A DNA stretch of 64,000 nucleotides from Leucobacter komagatae (GTDB lineage Bacteria > Actinomycetota > Actinomycetes > Actinomycetales > Microbacteriaceae), in the NCBI RefSeq assembly GCF_006716085.1, contig NZ_VFON01000001.1, positions 372,001 through 436,000 of the forward strand, in the 5' to 3' direction. Shown here piece by piece: positions 7,766 through 15,242 of the stretch; the first letter of the stretch is position 1, and the number at the start of each line of letters is the position of its first letter. Made by a program: the position numbers and the translations under genes. The notes beneath the pieces are model-generated. The model was not told the DNA's origin, ran no database searches, and saw nothing but the letters and a program-made list of their open reading frames with translations.

Positions 7766-8551
7766 ATGAAACGCTATGAGGATCGCCGCGCGCTCATCAC
7801 CGGCGGCGGATCTGGCATCGGCCAGGCGACTGTGCTGCGCATGCTCGCGGAGGGCGGCCGCGTTGTTGCCGCCGACATGAGCGAGGCGGGCCTCGCCGAC
7901 ACCATTTCGAAGGCCGCGACGAACGCCGACAGGCTCTCCACGGTCGTCTTGAACGTCGCCGAGGAAGAGTCGGTGCGCGCGGGCGTGGCCGAGGCCGTCC
8001 AGTGGTTGGGCGGGCTCGACGTGCTCGTGAACGCCGCGGGCATCCTCCGCTCGTCACACACCCACGAGACGAGCGTCGCGGAGTTCGAGCAGGTGCTGCG
8101 AGTGAACCTCGTTGGCGCGTTCACCGTGATTCGCGAGTCGATTCCCGCGCTCAAGGAGGGAGCCGACGCCGCGGTGGTGAACTTCAGCTCGACGTCGGCG
8201 GACTTCGCCCACCCGTACATGGCAGCCTATGCGGCGTCGAAGGGTGGCGTGCAGTCGATGACCCACGCGCTCGCGTCGGAATACTCGAAGGACGGCATCA
8301 GGTTCACCTCGGTGCAGCCGGGTTCGATCTCGTCGGGTATGACCGATGGCTCCGGGGAAAGCGGCCAGAACCGCGGGCCCGGGCTCCCCGAAGACGCAGA
8401 CATGTCGCTCTTCATGAAGATGAGCCCGGTGCTCGGCAGCGGATACGCGGGGCCCGAATCCGTCGCGAGCGTCGTCGCGATGCTCGCGAGCGCCGACGGG
8501 AAGTTTATTACGGGCACCGAGGTGCGGATCGACGGCGGCACCCACTTCTAG
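7766..8551 (+). CDS. SDR-family NAD(P)-dependent oxidoreductase
   Basis: 261-residue classical short-chain dehydrogenase. Cofactor motif TGGGSGIG (residues 11-18), NAAG at about 90, catalytic Ser in VNFSSTSADF, and YAASKGG (Tyr and Lys) near residue 154, ending with a typical TGTEVRIDGG. Acidic ADMSEA after beta 2 suggests NAD rather than NADP. The ATG has an AAAGGA ribosome site 6 nt upstream. It is divergent from and presumably repressed by the TetR protein. Substrate unknown. Confidence 0.92.
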   Translation: MKRYEDRRALITGGGSGIGQATVLRMLAEGGRVVAADMSEAGLADTISKAATNADRLSTVVLNVAEEESVRAGVAEAVQWLGGLDVLVNAAGILRSSHTHETSVAEFEQVLRVNLVGAFTVIRESIPALKEGADAAVVNFSSTSADFAHPYMAAYAASKGGVQSMTHALASEYSKDGIRFTSVQPGSISSGMTDGSGESGQNRGPGLPEDADMSLFMKMSPVLGSGYAGPESVASVVAMLASADGKFITGTEVRIDGGTHF

Positions 8552-8560
8552 GTGCCGCCG
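8533..8560. terminator. hairpin between convergent SDR and flavoprotein genes
   Basis: CGGCGGCACC (8533-8542) and GGTGCCGCCG (8551-8560) form a perfect 10-bp stem with an 8-nt loop that contains most of the SDR stop codon. There is no clear T tract, so it may act as a barrier between convergent transcripts rather than a classical intrinsic terminator. Confidence 0.5.
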
Positions 8561-8567
8561 CCGCGGG

Positions 8568-10316
8568 TTACTCCGCGAGCTTGCCGGCAGGTGAGTCGTC
8601 GATGCCCTGCTCGGCGAGTTCGCGGAACGAATCGGGCGCTTCGGCCGCCGGCTCAAACGTGACGCCCGCATCAGGGGTCCACACCATGTTGCCGCGAAGC
8701 GCGGTGCTCTGCTCGGGGAAGTCGGAGCGGTTGTGGGCCCCGCGGGTCTCGCGACGCTCGCGCGCGCTCTCAAGCGTTGCGCGGGCGGCAAGCATCGAGC
8801 CGTAGAGGTCGAACGCGTGCGCGAGGTCATCGAAGCCCGCGATATCGGGGTGCGCGGTGAGGTTCGCGACCCGCTCACCGAGTGCGTCGAGCTTCTCGAG
8901 GCCCGCGGTGAGGCCCTCCTCGCTGCGTACGACACCGGCGTGCTCCGTCATGAGGTTGCGCAGCTGCCGCTGCAGCAGGCGCGGGCTCTCTTCGCCGGAC
9001 CCGGTGAGGAGCTGCTGCATCTCCTGGCGTGCCTCGGCGACCGCGCCCGGGTCGCGGGTGATGCTCGTGAGCCCCGAGATGTAGCTCGCCGCGTCGCCGC
9101 CGGTGAGCCTGCCGTAGACGAGCAGCTCGATGAGCGAGTTGCCGCCGAGGCGGTTCGCCCCGTGCAGGCCGCTCGCCGCTTCGCCGATCGCGTAGAGGCC
9201 GTCGACTCCCGTCGCGTGCTCCTCCGCGCTCACCCAGACCCCGCCCATCGAGTAGTGCGCTGTGGGTGCGATCTCGATGGGGCTCTGCGTGATGTCGAGC
9301 ATCTGCAGGTCGATGAGGTTGCGGTATACCCGGGGAAGCTTCTCGAGGATCTGCTCGCGCGGCAGGTGTGAGACGTCAAGGAAGACGCCGCCGTTCGTCG
9401 TGCCGCGGCCCTCGGTGATCTCGGTGTAGCTCGCGAGCGCGACGCGGTCTCGGGTCGAGAGCTCCATCCGCTCCGGATCGTACTTCTCCATGAACCGCTC
9501 GCCGAGCGCGTTGCGCAGGATCCCGCCCTCGCCGCGCGCGGCTTCGGAGACGAGCAGGCCGGCGGCGTCCGCGGGCTCGAGAATGCCCGAGGGGTGGAAC
9601 TGCACGAGCTCGGCGTCGCGAATCTTTGCGCCGGCGAGGGCGGCGAGCCTGAACGAGTCGCCCGTGTTCTCGTCGCGGCGAGACGAGGTGTTGCGCCAGA
9701 TGCGCGTGTGGCCGCCGGCCGCAAGAATGACGGCGTCGGCGTGAATCACGACGGGGGTGCCGTCGACGATGTCAAAGCCGTACGCGCCGAACACTCGGCC
9801 GTCGCCGACGAGCAGGCGGGTGATGTAGATCGAGTCGATAATCGGCACCTGGAGCTCCTGGGCACGGCGGAGGAGTGTCCGCTGGATCTCGAGCCCGGTG
9901 TAGTCGCCCGCGTAGCAGGTGCGCCGGTAGAGGTGAGCCCCGAAGAAGCGCTGGCTGATCCGGCCGTCGGCCTCGCGCGCGAACGGCATGCCCCAGCGCT
10001 CCAGGTCTTCGATGCCCTGCGCGGCGTTCTTCGCGACGATCTCGACGATGTGGGGGTCGGCGAGGAAGTACGACTCGCGCAGCGTATCGGCGGCGTGCTG
10101 CTGCCAGCTGTCTTCGGGGTCCATCGTGCCGAGCGCGGCATTGATACCGCCCGCGGCGAGCGTCGTGTGCGCGTCGTGCTTGCGGCGCTTGCCGACCGCA
10201 AGCACCTGGACCCCGCGCTCCGCGAGTTCGATGGATGCGCGGAGGCCCGCACCGCCCGTGCCGATGACGAGAGCTGAGGTTGAGATGAGTCGTTCGTGTG
10301 TGCCTGGTGAAGTCAT
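8568..10316 (-). CDS. orphan succinate dehydrogenase/fumarate reductase-type flavoprotein
   Basis: 582-residue FAD protein of the SdhA/FrdA/NadB family, started at MTSPGTHERL (10316). The Rossmann motif is VIGTGGAGLRASIELAERG. AHTTLAAGGIN keeps a histidine where SdhA/FrdA attach FAD covalently; NadB lacks it. QFHPSG, RGEGGILRN, HYSMGG and GLHGANRLGGNSLIELLVYG are present, so the dicarboxylate site looks intact. There is no iron-sulfur or membrane-anchor subunit gene next to it, so it is either a soluble fumarate reductase-like enzyme or a partner of distant subunits. Divergent from a LysR gene that may control it. Confidence 0.83.
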   Translation of the reverse strand: MTSPGTHERLISTSALVIGTGGAGLRASIELAERGVQVLAVGKRRKHDAHTTLAAGGINAALGTMDPEDSWQQHAADTLRESYFLADPHIVEIVAKNAAQGIEDLERWGMPFAREADGRISQRFFGAHLYRRTCYAGDYTGLEIQRTLLRRAQELQVPIIDSIYITRLLVGDGRVFGAYGFDIVDGTPVVIHADAVILAAGGHTRIWRNTSSRRDENTGDSFRLAALAGAKIRDAELVQFHPSGILEPADAAGLLVSEAARGEGGILRNALGERFMEKYDPERMELSTRDRVALASYTEITEGRGTTNGGVFLDVSHLPREQILEKLPRVYRNLIDLQMLDITQSPIEIAPTAHYSMGGVWVSAEEHATGVDGLYAIGEAASGLHGANRLGGNSLIELLVYGRLTGGDAASYISGLTSITRDPGAVAEARQEMQQLLTGSGEESPRLLQRQLRNLMTEHAGVVRSEEGLTAGLEKLDALGERVANLTAHPDIAGFDDLAHAFDLYGSMLAARATLESARERRETRGAHNRSDFPEQSTALRGNMVWTPDAGVTFEPAAEAPDSFRELAEQGIDDSPAGKLAE

Positions 10317-10393
10317 GAGAGCAACGTTAGAGATTGCGCTTCGATACATCCAATGAATAGTTATCATCGTGACGATGCGCGTAGGCTATGGTC
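10317..10393. promoter_or_regulatory. divergent region between flavoprotein and LysR genes
   Basis: 77-bp gap, AT-rich at 10342-10364. On the plus strand TAGGCT (10382-10387) lies 6 nt before the LysR ATG as a leaderless -10. CATCG-TGA-CGATG (10365-10377) is a perfect short inverted repeat and a candidate LysR contact site. Confidence 0.5.
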
Positions 10394-11371
10394 ATGAACC
10401 TTGAGCAGTTGCGTGGTTTCGTCGAGATTGCCCGGACGAGTCACTTCACCCGGGCCGCAGAGGGGCTGCACGTGACCCAGCCCTCGCTGTCTCGGCAGAT
10501 CGCCACGCTCGAGGCCGAGCTCGGCGTTGAACTGTTTCACCGGGCGCGCGGCAACGTCTCGCTCACCGCGGCCGGTGAGCGGTTGCTCCCCATCGCGAAG
10601 CGCATGCTCGCTGACGCGGAGGCCGCGGCCGCCGCGATGGCTGAACTCGCGGGGCTCAAAGGCGGCAGGATCAGGTTGGGGGCGACCCCGACGCTCTGCA
10701 CGAGCCTCGTCGTCGAGGTTGTCGCGCAGTACAGCGGCCGCTATCCCGGCGTCGACATCGAGATTCTCGAACGCGGCTCTCGGAGCCTCATCGCCGCCCT
10801 CGTCGAGGGCCAGCTCGACCTCGCGCTCATCGTCACGAGCGTGTCGTCTGAATCGGGCCGCGCGGTGCTCGAACGCGAGCCGATCCTGTCAGAACAGCTC
10901 GTCGTTGCGACGGGGGCAGATGCGCCCTGGCCGGCCGAACTCGCGACGCCCGTTGACCTCGCGGCCCTCGCAGCGGTGCCGCAGATCATGTTTCCCGAGA
11001 ACTACGACCTTCGCGCAGCCCTTGACGCCGAATTTCGCGCACGTGGCCTCACGCCCACCGTTGCCGTCGAGGGTGTCGAGATGGATGCTGCCCTGCGGTT
11101 CGCCGAGCGCGGCCTCGGCGTTGTGGTTGTGCCGGCGATGGTCGCCGTCGAGCGGCCGACGCTGCGGGTCGCTCCGCTCGCCGCGCCGGGCATCTCGCGA
11201 ACCGTGAGCATCGCTCGCAGGGCGGACATGACCCCAACCCACGCGGGCGCGGCGATGCACGCGCTCATCCGCGAGACCGCCGACCGCTTCGCGAGTGACG
11301 ACGCCCGGCTCACGACGCTCGTGCGGCGCGTCGGCCCCGCCCAGGGAGAGCCCCGCCCCGCCCAGGGGTAA
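10394..11371 (+). CDS. LysR-family transcriptional regulator
   Basis: 325 residues. The helix-turn-helix is in the first 60 residues (HFTRAAEGLHVTQPSLSRQI, LEAELGVELFHRARGNVSLT); the effector domain follows (IRLGATPTLCTSLVVEVV). ATG 10394 is chosen because TAGGCT lies exactly 6 nt upstream; an in-frame ATG two codons earlier is possible. It probably controls the divergent flavoprotein gene. The C-terminal tail is proline-rich and its TAA stop contributes to the -10 box of the next gene. Confidence 0.92.
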   Translation: MNLEQLRGFVEIARTSHFTRAAEGLHVTQPSLSRQIATLEAELGVELFHRARGNVSLTAAGERLLPIAKRMLADAEAAAAAMAELAGLKGGRIRLGATPTLCTSLVVEVVAQYSGRYPGVDIEILERGSRSLIAALVEGQLDLALIVTSVSSESGRAVLEREPILSEQLVVATGADAPWPAELATPVDLAALAAVPQIMFPENYDLRAALDAEFRARGLTPTVAVEGVEMDAALRFAERGLGVVVVPAMVAVERPTLRVAPLAAPGISRTVSIARRADMTPTHAGAAMHALIRETADRFASDDARLTTLVRRVGPAQGEPRPAQG

Positions 11372-11374
11372 CAT
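11369..11374 (+). promoter_or_regulatory. -10 box for the SRAP gene, overlapping the lysR stop
   Basis: TAACAT begins with the TAA stop codon of the LysR gene and ends 6 nt before the SRAP ATG at 11381, giving a leaderless transcript. No -35 is recognised. Confidence 0.55.
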
Positions 11375-11380
11375 TGCCCC

Positions 11381-12073
11381 ATGTGTGCCGGATACGGGCT
11401 TGAGCTCCGCGGGCCGAGCTCCAGCTCGGGAGAGCGCTTGGGCGTGCTCGCGTTCGTGCCAGGCCGCGACGACGACCAGCTCGAACTCGTGCGGCGGTGG
11501 CTCGACGAACAGCACGGCGAGGCGCGCATCACGGGGCGCAACGCCCGAAACCTGAACCCGATCATCCGGCGTGGCGAGGCCGGGCCAGAGGCTGAGCTCG
11601 CGTGGTGGTGGCTGCACGTGGGCGGTCAGCCCGCGAAGTTCACGGCGTTCAACTCGCGCTCGGACAGGCTGCTGCAGAGCTGGCGCGAGCCGTTCCAGCA
11701 TCGGGCGCTCGCGCCCGCGAGCTGGTACGTCGAGAAGGGCGTGCGGTTCGAGCTGCCCGGCGGCGAGCCGTTTGGGATCGCGGCGATCACGGCGCCCACC
11801 GCCGACGAGTCGTTCACGAGCTACTCGATCGTCACGCGCGAGGCCGTGTCCGACGCCGCCCGGGTGCACGACCGGATGCCGCTCGTGCTCCCCGAGTCGC
11901 TGCACGACGAGTGGCTCGACCCGGCCAGGCGGGGCGACGCGTCGCTTGTGGAGCGCGCGATCCGAGCCTCAGAAGAGGTGTCGGGCGCGCTCGTCGCGGC
12001 GGGGCCTGTCGCGGGACCAGCGAGGGGCACGTCGAAAACGGCCCCGCCAGACGCGCAGCCGACGCTGTTCTAG
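11381..12073 (+). CDS. SRAP/HMCES-family abasic-site shielding protein (YedK-like)
   Basis: 230 residues. SRAP proteins form a covalent thiazolidine bond between Cys2 and abasic sites in single-stranded DNA. The N-terminus is MCAGY instead of the common MCGRY, so Cys2 is kept. The other catalytic residues can be traced: Asn in AFNSRSD, Glu in PASWYVE, and His in HDRMPLVLP. The alanine- and proline-rich C-terminal tail after about residue 195 is not part of the fold. It lies directly upstream of the Erm leader, but that leader has its own promoter. Confidence 0.87.
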   Translation: MCAGYGLELRGPSSSSGERLGVLAFVPGRDDDQLELVRRWLDEQHGEARITGRNARNLNPIIRRGEAGPEAELAWWWLHVGGQPAKFTAFNSRSDRLLQSWREPFQHRALAPASWYVEKGVRFELPGGEPFGIAAITAPTADESFTSYSIVTREAVSDAARVHDRMPLVLPESLHDEWLDPARRGDASLVERAIRASEEVSGALVAAGPVAGPARGTSKTAPPDAQPTLF

Positions 12074-12093
12074 CCAGGCCCGCCCGACCGCGG

Positions 12094-12099
12094 TAGGGT
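12094..12099 (+). promoter_or_regulatory. -10 box for the erm leader transcript
   Basis: TAGGGT lies 7 nt before the leader ATG at 12107, the same spacing as at other leaderless genes here. Confidence 0.6.
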
Positions 12100-12106
12100 A
12101 GCCCGC

Positions 12107-12172
12107 ATGGGTACATTGATTCGTGCGTGCGCAGTGGCGTACGCACGTAGCACGCGGCGGCGCCGCGCCTAA
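12107..12172 (+). CDS. 21-residue Erm leader peptide with an Arg-rich arrest-like motif
   Basis: The frame encodes MGTLIRACAVAYARSTRRRR plus Ala, then TAA. It starts 7 nt behind TAGGGT, so the ribosome would load on a leaderless mRNA. Residues 17-20 are four consecutive arginines; macrolides are known to stall ribosomes at +X+ motifs such as Arg-X-Arg in ErmDL-type leaders. The stop is 124 nt upstream of the Erm ATG and the intervening RNA folds over the Erm ribosome binding site. The peptide matches no leader I recognise by sequence. Confidence 0.72.
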   Translation: MGTLIRACAVAYARSTRRRRA

Positions 12173-12179
12173 CGGCGCG
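12122..12179 (+). promoter_or_regulatory. leader-internal hairpins of the erm attenuator
   Basis: CGTGCGT (12122-12128) pairs with ACGCACG (12141-12147) inside the leader frame, and CGCGCC (12164-12169) pairs with GGCGCG (12174-12179) across the leader stop codon. A ribosome stalled on the Arg codons would open the second hairpin. Confidence 0.5.
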
Positions 12180-12260
12180 CCGCAGCTTCGCTCCGCGCGT
12201 CGTCCTCCGAGAGCCCTCAGCGCCTCGGGGTCGAATTGGCGTACCAGCCGCACCCGCCCC

Positions 12261-12295
12261 GGTGGCGCTCCACGACGTTTCTTCTGGAGTGCACC
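12261..12295 (+). promoter_or_regulatory. hairpin masking the erm ribosome binding site
   Basis: GGTGGCGCTCCA (12261-12272) pairs with TGGAGTGCACC (12285-12295), an 11-bp stem with one bulged G and one G-U pair around a 12-nt loop. TGGAG is the Shine-Dalgarno sequence of the ATG at 12297, so the closed form blocks translation. AGCGCC at 12219-12224 could instead pair with GGCGCT (12264-12269) and free it. Confidence 0.7.
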
Positions 12296-12296
12296 C

Positions 12297-13073
12297 ATGC
12301 CTCGTTCACAACACGGCGGCCGACACGAGCTCGGCCAAAACTTCCTGATCCACCGCCCGACGATCGACCGCATTGCCGGGCTTACCGCCTCGACGCGAGG
12401 CCCGATACTTGAGCTCGGCGCTGGCGACGGAGCTCTCACCGTGCCGCTCGCGCGGCTCCGACGGCCGCTCACCGCGATTGACATCGACGAGCACCACGTC
12501 GCGCGGCTTGCGCGCACCGTGCCGGAGGCGCGGGTGAGTATCGGAAACGCACTCAGCGTGCCGTTCGTGGAGCCCGTCATTGTCGGGAATTTGCCGTTTC
12601 ACCTCACTACGCCGATCCTACGCCGCCTGCTCGCCGAGCCGGGATGGCACGATGCGATCCTCCTCGTGCAGTGGGAGGTCGCGCGCAAGCGCGCGGGCGT
12701 CGGTGGCGGCACGATGATGACCGCGCAAGCCGCGCCCTGGTTTGAATTTGAGCTGCACGGTCGCGTGCCAGCGCGCGCGTTCTCGCCGATGCCGAGCATC
12801 GATGGCGGGATACTGGCAATCCGGCGGCGCCCCAGGCCGCGGGTGTGCGAGTCCGAGCGCCGCGCATACGACGCGTTTGTGCGGCGTGCCTTCACCGCAC
12901 GGGGTGGCTCAATCGGTGCCGCCGTGCGCGCGGCGTGCGGGGGAGACCAGGGAGCGACTACCCGAGCACTGCAGGAGGCCGGGGTCGCGTCGCGCGCGCT
13001 GCCTCGCAGTGTTGGCGCTGACCAGTGGCCGATCCTCTGGCGCGGGGTTAACCCCCGTCGATGGCGCGCGTAG
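12297..13073 (+). CDS. erm: Erm-type 23S rRNA adenine N6-methyltransferase
   Basis: Dimethylates A2058 of 23S rRNA and gives macrolide-lincosamide-streptogramin B resistance. 258 residues from ATG 12297. RHELGQNFLIHRPTI at the N-terminus, the SAM motif LELGAGDGALT (about residue 34) and the catalytic motif GNLPFHLTTPILRRLL are those of actinobacterial Erm proteins; QWEVARKRAGVGGGTMMTAQ and the RVPARAFSPMPSIDGGIL stretch also fit Erm and not KsgA. An upstream in-frame extension is rejected because it runs through the leader RNA. Preceded by a leader peptide and SD hairpin, so probably drug-inducible. The last 26 bp overlap the convergent aminotransferase gene. Confidence 0.93.
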   Translation: MPRSQHGGRHELGQNFLIHRPTIDRIAGLTASTRGPILELGAGDGALTVPLARLRRPLTAIDIDEHHVARLARTVPEARVSIGNALSVPFVEPVIVGNLPFHLTTPILRRLLAEPGWHDAILLVQWEVARKRAGVGGGTMMTAQAAPWFEFELHGRVPARAFSPMPSIDGGILAIRRRPRPRVCESERRAYDAFVRRAFTARGGSIGAAVRAACGGDQGATTRALQEAGVASRALPRSVGADQWPILWRGVNPRRWRA

Positions 13074-14283
13074 GGCGGAGCGCTGCGAGGCGTTCGATCG
13101 CTGTCGCGAGCGTCGCGTCGTCTTTCACGAAGGTGAAGCGCACCCAGTTGCGCAGGCGGCCTGCGCTCTCGGAGCCCTCACGACAGAACGCGGCGAGCGG
13201 CACGCAGGCGACCCCGATCTCGCCGGGAAGCCACCGTGCGAACGCCGCGCCGTCGGGCACCCCAGCGGTGAGAAACGGGGTCGCGTCGGCGCAGACGAAG
13301 TACGTGCCCTGCGGCCGTACCGTGCGGAACCCGACCCGAGTGAGGCTGTCGAGCAAGAGCTCGCGGCGACGGTTGAGCGTGTTTTTGAGGGCGACGATAT
13401 CGTCGTCGCCCTCGGTGAGCGCCCTGGCGATTGCGGACTGGAACGGCGCACCGCCCGAGTACGTCAGAAACTGCTTGATCGCGGTGATCGCCTCGATGAG
13501 GTGGGCAGGCCCCGATGCCCACCCGATCTTCCAGCCGGTCAGCGAGAACGTCTTGCCCGACGACGAGATCGTGATCGTGCGGTCGCGCATGCCGGGCAGC
13601 GTGGCGAACGGAACGTGCTCGGCGCCGTCGAACGTCAGGTGCTCGTAAACCTCGTCGGTGACGACGATGGCGTCAGCGCGGGCGGCTGCTGCGGCGATCG
13701 AGGCGAGCTCGTCGCGCGCGAGCACCGCGCCCGTTGGGTTGTGCGGGGTGTTTACGAGGATGAGTCGGGTCGCCGGGCCCACCGCCGCATCGAGCGCCGC
13801 GCGGTCGAGTGCGAAGCCGCCATCAGCGGGCACGAGGGGCACGGTCACGTGCGTCGCGCCCGCCATCGCGATCGCCGCTGCGTGCGAGTCGTAGAACGGC
13901 TCGAGCGTGACGACCTCGTCGCCGGGGCCCGCGAGCGCAAGGAGCGCGGCGGTCAGAGCCTCGGTCGCGCCCACCGTGACGAGTACCTCGGTCTCAGGGT
14001 CGAGCGAGATGCCGTAGTTGCGCAGCTGGTGGCCCGCGATCGCCGCGCGCAGGGCCGCCGACCCGCGCCGCGGCGGGTACTGGTTCTCGCCGGATCGCAG
14101 CGCATCGACTGCGGCCTCCCGGATCCACTCCGGTCCGTCCTCGTCGGGGAACCCCTGGCCGAGGTTTGCGGCACCCGTTGCCGCAGCGAGCGCGCTCATC
14201 TCGGCGAAGATCGTCGGTCTGGTTGAACCGTCCTCGCCCGCAAGCCCCGCTGCTGCTGCCACTTTTCTCCACCGTGAGTCCAT
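13048..14283 (-). CDS. class I/II PLP-dependent aminotransferase
   Basis: 411 residues, fold type I. PLP lysine in SSSGKTFSLTGWKIGW; NTPHNPTGAV and VTDEVYEHL mark the pyridine-ring Asn and Asp; the final Arg is in NWVRFTFVK. N-terminal ANLGQGFPDEDGPEWI resembles the kynurenine/glutamine/methionine aminotransferase group (YbdL, KAT-like), so a broad-range methionine or glutamine transaminase is likely. The ATG at 14283 is preceded by TAGTGT with a 7-nt gap, which favours it over a start ten codons upstream. Exact substrate is not predictable. Confidence 0.9.
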   Translation of the reverse strand: MDSRWRKVAAAAGLAGEDGSTRPTIFAEMSALAAATGAANLGQGFPDEDGPEWIREAAVDALRSGENQYPPRRGSAALRAAIAGHQLRNYGISLDPETEVLVTVGATEALTAALLALAGPGDEVVTLEPFYDSHAAAIAMAGATHVTVPLVPADGGFALDRAALDAAVGPATRLILVNTPHNPTGAVLARDELASIAAAAARADAIVVTDEVYEHLTFDGAEHVPFATLPGMRDRTITISSSGKTFSLTGWKIGWASGPAHLIEAITAIKQFLTYSGGAPFQSAIARALTEGDDDIVALKNTLNRRRELLLDSLTRVGFRTVRPQGTYFVCADATPFLTAGVPDGAAFARWLPGEIGVACVPLAAFCREGSESAGRLRNWVRFTFVKDDATLATAIERLAALRPTRAIDGG

Positions 14284-14290
14284 ACCCACC

Positions 14291-14296
14291 ACACTA
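14291..14296 (-). promoter_or_regulatory. -10 box of the aminotransferase gene
   Basis: TAGTGT on the minus strand, 7 nt before ATG 14283: leaderless geometry. Confidence 0.55.
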
Positions 14297-14353
14297 TGCG
14301 GTGCGGGCCGCACTCGGCTTGCGGCGCGTAACGGGCCGCAGCATTTGGGCGCG

Positions 14354-14359
14354 TAGGAT
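14354..14359 (+). promoter_or_regulatory. -10 box of the fluC pair
   Basis: TAGGAT lies 7 nt before the GTG at 14367. With no 5' leader there is no room for a fluoride riboswitch. Confidence 0.55.
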
Positions 14360-14366
14360 CGTGTGG

Positions 14367-14795
14367 GTGAGCGATTCTCATTCAGGCCAGCAGGCCGCGT
14401 TCGGCCGCGGCCTCGGGGTCTCTGCTGGCGATGTGCTGCTGGTTGGGTTGGGTGGCGCTGTCGGATCCGTTGTGCGCTACCTCGCGGGGCTCGCGCTGCC
14501 GTGGGAGGCGAACGCCGCGACCTTTGCGATCAACGTCGCGGGTTCGCTCGTGCTCGGCCTGATCGTTGCGGGCTGCGCGGGCCGCTGGCCAAGACTTCAG
14601 CTCACACTCGGCACGGGTTTCTGCGGCGGCTTCACCACCTACAGCGCGCTCGCGGTCGGTGTCGCCCAACTTGCCCTGACCGGTGACGTCGCGGTTGCGC
14701 TGCTGCTCGCGCTCGGAACGGTGGTGTGCGCCGGGATTGCCTCGCTCGTCGGGGTGTGGATCGGGCGGCGGCTTTCGGCCGGGGGTGCCCCGTGA
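14367..14795 (+). CDS. crcB: fluoride channel FluC/CrcB, first subunit
   Basis: 142-residue membrane protein with four hydrophobic helices. Family signatures are GGAVGSVVRYLAG, FAINVAGSLVLGL and GTGFCGGFTTYSAL; FluC dimers export F- passively. The GTG at 14367 is chosen from the -10 spacing. Its TGA overlaps the GTG of a second fluC gene. Adjacent pairs in Gram-positive bacteria may form homodimers or obligate heterodimers; which applies here is unknown. Confidence 0.92.
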   Translation: MSDSHSGQQAAFGRGLGVSAGDVLLVGLGGAVGSVVRYLAGLALPWEANAATFAINVAGSLVLGLIVAGCAGRWPRLQLTLGTGFCGGFTTYSALAVGVAQLALTGDVAVALLLALGTVVCAGIASLVGVWIGRRLSAGGAP

Positions 14796-15220
14796 TTGCC
14801 GCGCTACTGGTGGCAGCGGGCGGAGGGTGCGGCGCGATCCTGCGATACCTGCTCGATCGCTGGGTGACTCGCTTCGCGGTTCGTCGCGCCTCGCGGGGCG
14901 CGGGGCAGCGGGTGCCGGGAACGCGGTTCCCGTGGGGGATTACGGTCGTGAACCTCGTGGGCTCCCTCGCGCTGGGGCTGCTCGTGGGCTGGCTTGGCGG
15001 CGGAGCCTCGAACGCGACGACGGCTGGGGGCATGGCCTGGCTCACTGTCGGCGTCGGGCTGCTCGGCGGCTTTACGACGATGAGTACCGCGAGCCTCGAC
15101 ACGGTGCGCCTCGCGCAGTCCGGCCGAATCGCCGCGGCCGCGGGCAACGCGCTCGGCACGCTGGGTGCTGCCGCGCTGCTCGCGGCCGTGGGGATCCTGA
15201 TCGGACAGGCGATGAGCTAG
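14792..15220 (+). CDS. crcB: fluoride channel FluC/CrcB, second subunit
   Basis: 142 residues, four hydrophobic helices, GTGA start/stop overlap with the first copy. It keeps GGGCGAILRYLLD, VNLVGSLALGLLVG and GLLGGFTTMSTASLD. Compared with the first copy it has an extra basic loop after helix 1 (RRASRGAGQRVPGTRF), so the two subunits are clearly diverged and may pair with each other in the membrane. Confidence 0.92.
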   Translation: MIAALLVAAGGGCGAILRYLLDRWVTRFAVRRASRGAGQRVPGTRFPWGITVVNLVGSLALGLLVGWLGGGASNATTAGGMAWLTVGVGLLGGFTTMSTASLDTVRLAQSGRIAAAAGNALGTLGAAALLAAVGILIGQAMS

Positions 15221-15242
15221 CGGTCGCTTAGCTTGACGTCGC

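Noticed and set aside
7684..7767. 28-codon N-terminal extension of the TetR protein.
   Set aside because: It would read through the operator, and the -10 TATACT lies 6 nt before ATG 7683.
12123..12296. 58-codon N-terminal extension of Erm.
   Set aside because: It runs through the attenuator RNA, is low-complexity, and Erm proteins begin near RHELGQNFL; ATG 12297 has the SD.
14284..14366. Fluoride riboswitch expected before the fluC pair.
   Set aside because: TAGGAT lies 7 nt before the GTG, leaving no leader RNA, and no riboswitch-like fold is evident.
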